Positions 14,606-22,439 of a DNA stretch of 23,066 bases are shown here, in pieces; position 1 is the stretch's first letter; the number at the start of each line of letters is the position of its first letter. Origin of the DNA: JANRLJ01 sp034437895 (GTDB taxonomy: Bacteria > Chloroflexota > Anaerolineae > Aggregatilineales > Phototrophicaceae); contig DAOTTO010000326.1 in assembly GCA_034437895.1 (NCBI GenBank), positions 1-23,066 on the forward strand, read 5' to 3'. Below the pieces are notes generated by a model. It did no database searches. It saw only the letters and a list, made by a program, of their open reading frames with translations, and was not told the DNA's origin. The translations under genes were made by a program, and so were the position numbers.

Positions 14606-15838
14606 TTACGCTGTTACAAGACGCACGAACTTTCGCTTGCCCACTTGCAGCACGACTGGCAACATCTCCGGCGTGATGGTCGCCATAATATCTTCGACTA
14701 AAGCCTCATTCATGCGGATGCCCTTTTGCTGAATCAGCCGTTTGGCTTCCGCCCCACTCTCGACCATCTTCAGCCGCCGCAAAATATCGACGATCTTTTC
14801 CTGTTCGGTCAGGGTCTCTTCGGGAATATCGCTGGGGAGCCCACCGCTGCGGTAAACCTCGTCCCAATGTTTTTGCGCGGCCTCAGAATCTTCTGGGCTG
14901 TGAAAGATACTAACGACCTCCTGCGCTAGCCGCATCTTGACTTCATTCGGATGAAGCGTATCTGCGGCCAAACCGTCTTCCATTTCTTTCAATTGTGTTG
15001 CCGACCAGCCGAGAATCAATTTATGATAGATCGAAATGGCCTTATCGGGGACGCTCATGACCTTACCGAACATATCATTAGGTGTAGCCAAGAGCGGAAT
15101 ATGATTGCCGAGGCTTTTGCTCATCTTAATTGTACCGTCGGTGCCGGGTAACAATTCACCCATGATGATGGCAATTTGCGGTTTTTGTCCTAGCCCTTGC
15201 TGCAATTTGCGTCCGGCAACTAGAATATTGAAAAGTTGATCTTGTCCGCCAACCTGCACATCGGTCTCCTGCGCGACAGCATCATAAGCCTGCATCAGGG
15301 CATAAAAAAATTCATGGAGATAAATCGCTTGACCGCCGTCAATCCGCTTGGCAAAATTTTCTCGCACAAGGAATTGCTGTACGGTGAAGTTACTCGCCAA
15401 CCGAATAATATCAGCGAAATCGAGGGTGGAAAGCCATTCATCGTTACGGCGGACACGGGTCAAATCGCGGTCAAGAATTTTAAAAGACTGTTCGGCATAA
15501 GTCCGGGCATTTTCGTCAACCTGCTCTGCCGTAAGTTGATCGCGGGCTTTTTCTTTATCGGACGGATCACCAATGAGGCTGGTAAAGGTGCCGACAAGAA
15601 AAGTCACATCATGCCCAAATTCCTGAAATTGGCGCAGCTTCCGCATGGTAATGGTATGACCGAGATGCAAATCAGCGGTACGCGGATCATAGCCGCAGTA
15701 CACCCGCAGCGGACGGCCTTGTTTTTCCGCCTCAACCAGCCGTTCACGCAGTTCTTTACGCATACTTTCTTTGGTTTCCGGGTCGCCATATTCCGCGCCG
15801 GACATCAGCACTTCAACTTGTTCGTCAATGGTGGGCAT
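14606..15838 (-). CDS. tyrS: Tyrosyl-tRNA synthetase
   Basis: This protein of about 410 residues charges tRNA-Tyr with tyrosine (cytosolic class I synthetase). The HIGH-type motif is HLGH in DLHLGHTITMRK (about residues 56-67), and the second signature is KMSKS (about 238-242) in TIKMSKSLGN. The VGGQDQLFNI block of the tyrosine pocket region is also present. A C-terminal S4 RNA-binding domain covers LRRLKMVESGAEAKRLIQQ onward. I chose ATG 15838 because AAGG lies 8 bases upstream and the protein then starts with PTIDEQ. The frame stays open to 15976, but that 46-residue extension crosses the promoter-like region and is unlike the family. Divergent from alaS. Confidence 0.95.
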   Translation of the reverse strand: MPTIDEQVEVLMSGAEYGDPETKESMRKELRERLVEAEKQGRPLRVYCGYDPRTADLHLGHTITMRKLRQFQEFGHDVTFLVGTFTSLIGDPSDKEKARDQLTAEQVDENARTYAEQSFKILDRDLTRVRRNDEWLSTLDFADIIRLASNFTVQQFLVRENFAKRIDGGQAIYLHEFFYALMQAYDAVAQETDVQVGGQDQLFNILVAGRKLQQGLGQKPQIAIIMGELLPGTDGTIKMSKSLGNHIPLLATPNDMFGKVMSVPDKAISIYHKLILGWSATQLKEMEDGLAADTLHPNEVKMRLAQEVVSIFHSPEDSEAAQKHWDEVYRSGGLPSDIPEETLTEQEKIVDILRRLKMVESGAEAKRLIQQKGIRMNEALVEDIMATITPEMLPVVLQVGKRKFVRLVTA

Positions 15839-15999
15839 ACGCATAACCTTAAGAGATTTAATCCGATTTTTCAAAGGTAAAACTATAGCATACAAAAAGC
15901 AGAGATTACATCCAGCGCACAACTTGACCCATTGTGAACTTTTTTGAACCATCATATAATACAAGTAGGCTGACATAAAGCCTCAGAAGCAATCCTAAC

Positions 16000-16028
16000 T
16001 TGTTCCTGTTCTGTATGATGCTTATAAT
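16000..16028 (+). promoter_or_regulatory. alaS: Candidate promoter of alaS
   Basis: TTGTTC, a 17-base spacer and a perfect TATAAT lie 38 bases before the alaS start codon. The -35 box is weak. The 15839-16066 spacer must also hold the tyrS promoter, for which I see only a loose TATAGT at 15882-15887 on the - strand. Confidence 0.6.
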
Positions 16029-16066
16029 CTAGGCTAAATTTGTACGTGTAAAAGGACTCTCCACTT

Positions 16067-18781
16067 ATGAAAACTATGACCAGCGCCGAAGTGCGCCAGG
16101 CATTTTTGGATTACTATGTTGAACAAAATCATCGTGAAATCGCGTCATCCTCGCTCGTGCCGGGGAATGATCCGACGCTGCTGTTTGCGAATTCGGGCAT
16201 GGTGCAGTTTAAGGATGTCTTTCTCGGCACCGATAAGCGCGACTATAAACGCGCTACGACCTCACAAAAATGCCTGAGAGTGGCTGGCAAGCATAATGAT
16301 CTCGAAGAAGTCGGGCCCTCGCCGCGCCATCACACCTTCTTTGAGATGCTCGGTAACTTCAGCTTTGGCGATTACTTCAAAAAAGAAGCGATGCAATTCG
16401 CATGGCAGTTGCTCACACAAGTTTATGAGATGCCAGCAGATCGTCTTGCAGTCACTGTTTACGAAAAAGATGATGAGAGCTACAAGCTGTGGAATGAACT
16501 GATCGGAATCCCGGAAAATCGTATTGCCCGGATGGGGCCGAAAGATAATTTCTGGCAAATGGCGGAAACTGGCCCGTGCGGCCCCAACAGTGAAATCTAT
16601 TGGGATCGCTACCCGGAACGCGGCGAAGACGGTATTATCGCGTCTGTTCAAGAAGATGACGGGCGCTTCATGGAAATCTGGAATCTGGTTTTCATGCAGT
16701 ACAACCGCACCCAACCTGATCCCACCCATACGGGTCGGTATGACGAGCCGCTGCCTGCGCCCGGTGTCGATACCGGAATGGGATTGGAGCGCGTTTGTGT
16801 TGTGCTGCAAGGCGTTTATGCCAATTACGAAACTGATCTTTTCATGCCCATCATCGAAGCGACGCAAAAACTGACCGGACATTCCAACGAAGAAAGGGAT
16901 GCCAATATCGTCCCGTACCGCGTGATTGCCGATCACGTCCGCGCCGCCGTCTTTTTAATCGCAGACGGCGTTCTACCGGGCGCAAAAGGCCGCGATTCGG
17001 TCTGCCGCCTTGTACTACGCCGCGCAGCTCGTTTCGGCGCGAAAATCGGTTTTACCGAGCCATTCTTGGGCAAAGTAGCGGAAGCCGTCATTGAGGTGAT
17101 GGGTGGTCATTATAGCGAATTGGTTGAACGCGCCGAAGTCATTAAAAAAACGATCACGCAGGAAGAAGTGCGCTTCCGTAAAACGTTAGATCGCGGATTG
17201 AGCGAGTTAGATGAGATGCTGAATACCTTACCGTCCGGCGGACAGCTTCCCGGCGAAAGAGCCTTTTATCTCAAAGCCACGCTTGGCCTCCCGATTCAGG
17301 TGACCAAAGACATCGCTGAAGAACGAGGTTATACCGTTGATATGTCCAGCTTTGAAACGGCTGAACAGGAACATGCCACTGTCAGCGGCGGCGGGCAGGC
17401 AATGGGACAAATGGCCTCAGCAGAGGTCTATAATGATTTGCTGACTGAACTTAAATCCACTAATGCGCTTGATGTAAATGGCGTGGTTTACGTACCTTAT
17501 GGCTCCACGCATGTTCAGGCGCAGGTAGTCGCCTTAATGCAAAACGGACAGCAAATTAAAAATGCCATTACGGGTGAAAAAGTCGAGGTCATCCTCGACA
17601 CCACACCATTTTATGTGGAATCCGGCGGTCAAATCAGCGATACGGGGATCATCTCTGGCGATGGTTGGCGCATCGAAGTTGAGGACATGAGCAAACCCGT
17701 CACAGGCTTAATCGTCCATCATGGTGAGGTCATAGAAGGTACGCCCAAAACAGGTGACGCAGCCCAAGCGGAAGTAGATGAGGTACGCCGTGCTGATATT
17801 ACGCGTAATCACACGGCGACGCATCTGCTTCATGCTGCGCTCCGCAGTCATTTAGGACATCACGTCCAGCAGCGCGGGTCATTAGTCGCGCCGGATCGTC
17901 TGCGCTTCGATTTCGCGCATGATGCAAAAGTGACCGCCGAAGAACTCAAGACCATCGAAACCGAAGTCAACGACATTATTATGTCCAACTATATCGTTCG
18001 CACCGCAGAAAAATCGCTGGCGGAAGCCCGTACCGAAGGCGCGATGGCTCTGTTTGGCGAAAAATATGGCGAGCGCGTCCGCACGGTGAGCATTGTTAAA
18101 GACGGCGAAAACGGGGCAAGGCGCTACAGCTATGAACTGTGCGGCGGGGTGCATGTACCAGAAACTGCTGGAATCGGCTCATTTGTTATCGTCAGTGAAG
18201 GCAGTGTCAGCGCGGGAATCCGCCGCGTAGAAGCGCTGACGGGTCATGGCGCAGTCGCGTATAATCAACATACACTGGATACCCTTTATCACGTAGCGGA
18301 ACAATTGAACACCACGCCAGAAAATGCCTCCGCACGAATTGTCGCTTTGCAAGAGGAATTGAACGCCAGCAAGAAACAAATCGAGAAGTTACGGCGCGAT
18401 ATTGCGCGCACTAACTTCGAGGCGATGATCGACAAATTGGAAGAAATCAAAGGTGTGCCTACCCTCATCGCCCTGTTTAGCGATACATCAATGGATACCC
18501 TCCGTGAAATGTCCGATTGGTTTCGTGGTAAGGTCAAAAGCGGTGTATTCGTCGCAGGCAGCGATTTAGAAGGCAAGCCGCAGTTGATGGTCGCCGTCAC
18601 AGACGATTTAACGAAAAAAGGGCTTCACGCTGGAAATATGATTAAGATCATCGCTCCGATTGTGGGCGGCGGCGGCGGTGGCAAACCGACGATGGCACAA
18701 GCAGGCGGTAAGGACAGTGGGAAGCTGCGAGAAGCCTTAGAAAAAGCTCGTGATCTCATTAGCGAAAGCTATAATGGCTAA
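16067..18781 (+). CDS. alaS: Alanyl-tRNA synthetase
   Basis: This full-length 904-residue enzyme charges tRNA-Ala and edits mischarged serine or glycine. The class II aminoacylation core has FFEMLGNFSFGDYFK (about 91-105) and TGPCGPNSEIYWD. The editing domain carries the zinc site H582-T-A-T-H586 with C692-G-G-V-H696. The C-terminal C-Ala domain ends with a glycine-rich GGGGGGKPTMAQAGG loop (about 867-881). ATG 16067 is preceded by AAAGGA about 11 bases upstream, slightly far but the best site. It starts the + strand cluster with the baseplate-J-like gene, ruvX and mltG, but a spacer with a large inverted repeat separates it from the next gene. Confidence 0.97.
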   Translation: MKTMTSAEVRQAFLDYYVEQNHREIASSSLVPGNDPTLLFANSGMVQFKDVFLGTDKRDYKRATTSQKCLRVAGKHNDLEEVGPSPRHHTFFEMLGNFSFGDYFKKEAMQFAWQLLTQVYEMPADRLAVTVYEKDDESYKLWNELIGIPENRIARMGPKDNFWQMAETGPCGPNSEIYWDRYPERGEDGIIASVQEDDGRFMEIWNLVFMQYNRTQPDPTHTGRYDEPLPAPGVDTGMGLERVCVVLQGVYANYETDLFMPIIEATQKLTGHSNEERDANIVPYRVIADHVRAAVFLIADGVLPGAKGRDSVCRLVLRRAARFGAKIGFTEPFLGKVAEAVIEVMGGHYSELVERAEVIKKTITQEEVRFRKTLDRGLSELDEMLNTLPSGGQLPGERAFYLKATLGLPIQVTKDIAEERGYTVDMSSFETAEQEHATVSGGGQAMGQMASAEVYNDLLTELKSTNALDVNGVVYVPYGSTHVQAQVVALMQNGQQIKNAITGEKVEVILDTTPFYVESGGQISDTGIISGDGWRIEVEDMSKPVTGLIVHHGEVIEGTPKTGDAAQAEVDEVRRADITRNHTATHLLHAALRSHLGHHVQQRGSLVAPDRLRFDFAHDAKVTAEELKTIETEVNDIIMSNYIVRTAEKSLAEARTEGAMALFGEKYGERVRTVSIVKDGENGARRYSYELCGGVHVPETAGIGSFVIVSEGSVSAGIRRVEALTGHGAVAYNQHTLDTLYHVAEQLNTTPENASARIVALQEELNASKKQIEKLRRDIARTNFEAMIDKLEEIKGVPTLIALFSDTSMDTLREMSDWFRGKVKSGVFVAGSDLEGKPQLMVAVTDDLTKKGLHAGNMIKIIAPIVGGGGGGKPTMAQAGGKDSGKLREALEKARDLISESYNG

Positions 18782-18834
18782 TTTGGGCTTCGGGAGATGT
18801 ACAATAAATCCGTAAAAGTAATGCAAAGAATTGA

Positions 18835-18908
18835 AACCACCAAGACGCGGAGGACACCAAGAGCATTTTTCATAAAACATTCTTGGCGCTCTTGGTGACT
18901 TGGTGGTT
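18835..18908. repeat. 74-bp bipartite inverted repeat after alaS
   Basis: Outer arms AACCACCAAG (18835-18844) and CTTGGTGGTT (18899-18908) enclose inner arms CACCAAGAGC (18855-18864) and GCTCTTGGTG (18888-18897). No T-run follows on the + strand, so it is more like a dispersed palindromic element than a simple terminator. It fills most of the spacer between alaS and the next gene. Confidence 0.75.
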
Positions 18909-18978
18909 AAAAATTGAAAGACTTTTGTGGTTTTACTACATATCACCCCTACATCATATTTTAGGTAAGGACGGCTGG

Positions 18979-20538
18979 ATGAGTGATAAACCGGAATTTG
19001 TGCAGATCGAAAACGGGGAAGATGTCTCCTCCATCAAAGATCGCCTGACATTTATCCGGGGACAGCGCGTTCTGCTCATCTGGCCGGAAGAAGGCACCGC
19101 TCTCACGCGCAAACTTGATCTGGTGCTGATTCAGCGTGAAGCGATGCGACGTGCCATTCGTTTAGCGCTCGTAACGCATGATCCTGTCGTCATTCAACAT
19201 GCAACAGAACTCAACATCAGCACGTTTGAGACGATTGGCGCGAGTGAACGTGGACGCTGGAAACGTGGACGCTCAAAAGTCTTTACTAATCGTGAACAAC
19301 GTCCCGCCTCTGAACCGCAAGCGGAAGACTTAATGCCTGTCGCCAGTCGTGTGCGCGGGGAAAATTTAGAAGGCTCACCTTTACGGAGATTGGGCTTTCG
19401 CTTAGGTATTATCGCATTTGTGATTGGCATTGTCGGCGGGGTTGCCTATTTGGTCGTACCTGGTGCAATAGTGACAGTGACTCCAGCCGAGCAGTTGGTC
19501 GAAGCCAGCGTAGATATTACGGCTGATCCCTCGCTTCTCACCAACGATGTTGATGTCGAAAACGCGATTATTCCCACGCGTATCTTACCACTTGAGATTG
19601 AAGATACCGCCTCCATCCCGACAACAGGGGTGCAAACGCTCGATAGTGTGCTAGCTATCGGGAGTGTCGTCTTTATCAATCGAACCGCCAATGAAATCAA
19701 TATTCCGCTTGCCACGATTGTCAGCACCGGGACAGGCACACCGATTATGTTCCGCACAACGCTCGACATTATTCTTCCCGCTGGCGAGGGTCAAGAAATC
19801 GAAGCACCAATAGAAGCGATGCCGGCCTCATCCGGGACAATGGGCAATGTCGAGGGAAATTTTATCAACGTTGTGGTTGGCCCCTTAGAAGGCAGCATCA
19901 GCGTACTCAATCGTGTGCCGACCTTCGGCGGCGAAAATCGCACCGTGAACGTCGTCACTGAAAGTGATCGTGAACTGCTGCTGGGCGCAATGCGACAGCA
20001 GTTGCAATCCCGTGCTTACGTCGAGATGCAGCCCCAGCTTACCGCCACTCAATTTATCATCGACGAGAGCATCCGCATCACCGAAGAACGCGCTGATGCC
20101 ACGATTTTTAGCGCCGAAGTAGGGGACGTGACCGATACACTCACCCTCACAATGCGTGTAACCGTCGAAGCTATCGCGGTAGATGAACAACTTGGGCAGC
20201 AAATTGTCTTCGCACGAATGGCGAATCAGATTCCGCGTGGGCGCATCATTCAGTCGGACACTATTACCTATCAGAGAGGTGCAGCCTCAGTCAATCCTGA
20301 CGGAACGATTATCTTTACGATGAACGGCAGCGCCCTTGTTACGGGTCAAATCAACGTGGGACAATTGCAAGAACGTTTAGCAGGACGCACACGTAGCAAT
20401 GCACTCACTTATTTGCAAAATGAAGTCGATCTTACCGAGACCTCCCTCCCCACGATCACGATTTCGCCCGATTGGTTTGGTCGCCTCCCGATCTTACCGC
20501 AGCGTATCACCATCGTCATTGTTGAAGTCGTCCCATGA
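18979..20538 (+). CDS. Membrane protein with baseplate-J-like extracytoplasmic domain
   Basis: The product is about 519 residues. An N-terminal cytoplasmic domain (about 1-110; RVLLIWPEEG, DLVLIQREAMRRAIRLALVT) has an alpha/beta pattern of unknown function, followed by a basic linker. One transmembrane helix lies at about 139-162 (LGIIAFVIGIVGGVAYLVV). The outer part contains a region matching the Baseplate J/gp47-like pattern: VFINRTANEINIPLATIVST, FRTTLDIILPAG and a GNVEGNFINVV block then GGENRTVNVVTESDRELL. Such proteins are annotated in Chloroflexi and candidate-phylum genomes without a phage; the role is unknown. ATG 18979 is supported by TAAGGA 8 bases upstream; the open frame to 18883 starts inside an inverted repeat and is rejected. 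Its stop overlaps the ruvX start (ATGA), so the two are translationally coupled. Confidence 0.75.
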   Translation: MSDKPEFVQIENGEDVSSIKDRLTFIRGQRVLLIWPEEGTALTRKLDLVLIQREAMRRAIRLALVTHDPVVIQHATELNISTFETIGASERGRWKRGRSKVFTNREQRPASEPQAEDLMPVASRVRGENLEGSPLRRLGFRLGIIAFVIGIVGGVAYLVVPGAIVTVTPAEQLVEASVDITADPSLLTNDVDVENAIIPTRILPLEIEDTASIPTTGVQTLDSVLAIGSVVFINRTANEINIPLATIVSTGTGTPIMFRTTLDIILPAGEGQEIEAPIEAMPASSGTMGNVEGNFINVVVGPLEGSISVLNRVPTFGGENRTVNVVTESDRELLLGAMRQQLQSRAYVEMQPQLTATQFIIDESIRITEERADATIFSAEVGDVTDTLTLTMRVTVEAIAVDEQLGQQIVFARMANQIPRGRIIQSDTITYQRGAASVNPDGTIIFTMNGSALVTGQINVGQLQERLAGRTRSNALTYLQNEVDLTETSLPTITISPDWFGRLPILPQRITIVIVEVVP

Positions 20539-20984
20539 GCGCTGGCAAACTGCTAGGGATCGATCATGGAATCAAGCGGATTGGAGTCGCGGTATGTGAT
20601 GCTTCACAGTTAGTAGCGCGTGAATTGACCATCATCAATCGCAAATCTAAAATTGAGGATTTCGCCCGTTTAAATCATATCGCCGCTGAACAAAATGTGA
20701 TTGGCATTATCGTCGGTCTGCCTTCCGATTTAGACGCGCCGCCGGATATTCATACACAAGCAGATACCGTGCGGCTTTGGGTGGAACGCTATAAAGAAAC
20801 TACAGCTCTCCCTATCGTTTTTTGGGATGAACAGTTGACGAGTGTGGATGCTCAGGAAATCGCACGGCAGAAGCGGCGCAAAGTAACCGATCCGATTGAT
20901 GATCTCGCCGCCCGCCTCATACTGCAAAGTTATCTCGATGCCCTGCGTGATGGCCTAGCCGTCCCGCCGGATCAGGCATTATAA
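20535..20984 (+). CDS. ruvX: Putative pre-16S rRNA nuclease / Holliday junction resolvase-like protein (RuvX/YqgF)
   Basis: This 149-residue RNase H-like protein has the expected family length. Motifs are LLGIDHGIKRIGVAVCD with catalytic D10, VGLP, WDEQLTS with E99, and a C-terminal IDDLAARLILQSYLD with the last acidic residue (D122 or D123). The family processes the 5' end of 16S rRNA and has been proposed as a Holliday junction resolvase. The usual Pro or Tyr after the first Asp is His here. The ATG overlaps the preceding stop as ATGA and lacks its own strong Shine-Dalgarno, so translation is probably coupled. Confidence 0.92.
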   Translation: MSAGKLLGIDHGIKRIGVAVCDASQLVARELTIINRKSKIEDFARLNHIAAEQNVIGIIVGLPSDLDAPPDIHTQADTVRLWVERYKETTALPIVFWDEQLTSVDAQEIARQKRRKVTDPIDDLAARLILQSYLDALRDGLAVPPDQAL

Positions 20985-21021
20985 TGCGGCGCAATGAAGC
21001 GAAGGAAGCAAACGGGTTTCC

Positions 21022-21096
21022 TGCTCTGAAAATACTTTGCGATTATTGGCGTTCTTCGCGCCTTTGCGTTTAATCTTCGCCCTTTGCTCTGAAAAT
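21022..21096. repeat. 12-bp direct repeat flanking a GCG-rich degenerate element
   Basis: TGCTCTGAAAAT occurs at 21022-21033 and again at 21085-21096. Between them lies GCGTTCTTCGCGCCTTTGCG, like the degenerate repeats often seen between genes. It occupies the ruvX-mltG spacer (20985-21173). Confidence 0.6.
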
Positions 21097-21173
21097 GCTT
21101 CATTTTCATTCAGAGGTGTGATCGTTTTTCATAGTCGCTTTGCGCTCTAAATTACACATACTGGAGATGCCCT

Positions 21174-22274
21174 TTGGAACGTCCCCTACGGACAATCGCC
21201 CTTTTACTCTTAGCCCTCGTTTTTATCGCCGTCGTCTGTGCCGGATTTGTTTTTATCCTCGCCGGAGATGACCTGATCGACTTTGCGCGATTAGCCGCTG
21301 TACGCTTTTCAGTATCCACCCGCGAAGATGATTTGCAGCGCACCGTCGGGAGCGATCCAACCCCCATCCGCTTTACGGTAAATCTAGGCGATTCTCCGCC
21401 GCTCATCGCGCAAAATCTCTTTTCATCGAGCTTAATCCTTGATGCCGAGCTATTTAGTGATTATGTGCAGGCCGAGCAGCTTGATGTGGAACTTGAAGCA
21501 GGAACCTATTTCTTAAATCAGACCCAGACCATCCCCCAAATCGCCAATGCCCTGACCGACTCGCGCAGCAGCCAGATCATTTTCACCATTCTGGAAGGCT
21601 GGCGCATGGAAGAAATCGCCGCCGCGATTGATACTAATCCCTTGTTTGGATTTTCTGGCGAAGATTTCTCAGGGGTGGTAGATGCAGGGGTAAATGTCGA
21701 ACCGAGTTTCGCGCAAACCGTTGGTTTACCAGAAGGCGCATCTCTGGAAGGATTTCTTTACCCCGATACTTACAGCTTGCCGCCTGATATTACGGCTGAA
21801 GGGCTACGTGATTTGCTAACTGAAGCATTCTTACTGGCGGTTGGCGATCAACTAACGCAAGATGCAGCTAATCAGGGCTTCAGTCTGCACGAAATGGTTA
21901 CGCTGGCCTCGATTATTGAGCGTGAAGCAGTTCAAACCGATGAACAGCCGCTCATCGCCAGCGCTTATCGCAATCGCCTCGAAATCGGGCAGAAGCTGGA
22001 TGCCGACCCAACCGTGCAATATCCATTAGGGACATCTGAAAATTGGTGGCCTCGCATCACTGCCGCTGATTATGCCGGTGTCCTTTCGATCTACAACACG
22101 TATCTTTATGAGGGCTTTCCGCCGGGGCCGATTGCGAATCCGGGATTAGCGGCGATTCGGGCGGCAATTTATCCCGCCGAATCGGATTATTTTTATTTCC
22201 GCGCCGACTGTCGCAGCGATGGCTATCATGACTTCGCCACGACCTATGACGAACATCTGGCGAATGGGTGTTGA
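21174..22274 (+). CDS. mltG: Endolytic murein transglycosylase MltG (YceG-like)
   Basis: This 366-residue membrane-anchored enzyme cleaves nascent glycan strands and is thought to act as a terminase of peptidoglycan synthesis. One N-terminal helix (about 7-30, ALLLLALVFIAVVCAGFVF) anchors it. A LysM-like segment follows (about 66-130). The catalytic core has LASIIEREA, where the Glu in ASIIER (about E249) aligns with the catalytic residue, then DPTVQYPLG, YNTYLYEGFPPGPIANPG and the terminal YFYFRAD. The start is TTG 21174 with GGAG 7 bases upstream; an ATG at 21167 is out of frame. The position after ruvX matches the neighbourhood of yrrL in Bacillus. Confidence 0.93.
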   Translation: MERPLRTIALLLLALVFIAVVCAGFVFILAGDDLIDFARLAAVRFSVSTREDDLQRTVGSDPTPIRFTVNLGDSPPLIAQNLFSSSLILDAELFSDYVQAEQLDVELEAGTYFLNQTQTIPQIANALTDSRSSQIIFTILEGWRMEEIAAAIDTNPLFGFSGEDFSGVVDAGVNVEPSFAQTVGLPEGASLEGFLYPDTYSLPPDITAEGLRDLLTEAFLLAVGDQLTQDAANQGFSLHEMVTLASIIEREAVQTDEQPLIASAYRNRLEIGQKLDADPTVQYPLGTSENWWPRITAADYAGVLSIYNTYLYEGFPPGPIANPGLAAIRAAIYPAESDYFYFRADCRSDGYHDFATTYDEHLANGC

Positions 22275-22394
22275 AGGCTAAAATAACTTTGTGGAAGATC
22301 ATTTTAAGTAGAGCAAGACATTACCATTTAACACAGAAAATCCTACCTCAGCTCTCTCCTTACACAAAGAGGAGGCAGAACACGCTGTATTACT

Positions 22395-22432
22395 CCCCCT
22401 CCTTGAGTTCGGGGAGGGGGTCGGGGGGTGGG
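22395..22432 (+). promoter_or_regulatory. G-rich hairpin and G-quadruplex-type motif before the last gene
   Basis: CCCCCTCC (22395-22402) can pair with GGAGGGGG (22413-22420). From 22411 the + strand has four G-tracts of 3-6 bases separated by A, TC and T, a pattern able to form a G-quadruplex. It ends 8 bases before the presumed start codon at 22440. The rest of the 22275-22439 spacer shows nothing I recognise. Confidence 0.5.
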
Positions 22433-22439
22433 TTTTGGT

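Noticed and set aside
15236..15880. Long open frame antisense to tyrS
   Set aside because: It mirrors the tyrS coding region and has no recognisable family or ribosome-binding site.
15839..15976. N-terminal extension of tyrS by 46 residues
   Set aside because: It covers the promoter-like spacer, is unlike the family and ATG 15838 has a good Shine-Dalgarno.
15839..16066. T-box leader before tyrS or alaS
   Set aside because: No T-box consensus (UGGNACC-like bulge with stem I) or terminator hairpin was found.
16262..16936. Long open frame antisense to alaS
   Set aside because: It lies wholly within the conserved catalytic part of alaS and shows no protein-family motif.
18883..18978. N-terminal extension of the baseplate-J-like protein
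   Set aside because: It starts inside the inverted repeat; TAAGGA lies before ATG 18979.
18979..20538. Prophage or contractile injection system remnant
   Set aside because: Apart from the baseplate-J-like domain there are no tail, sheath, integrase or lysis genes; all neighbours are housekeeping genes.
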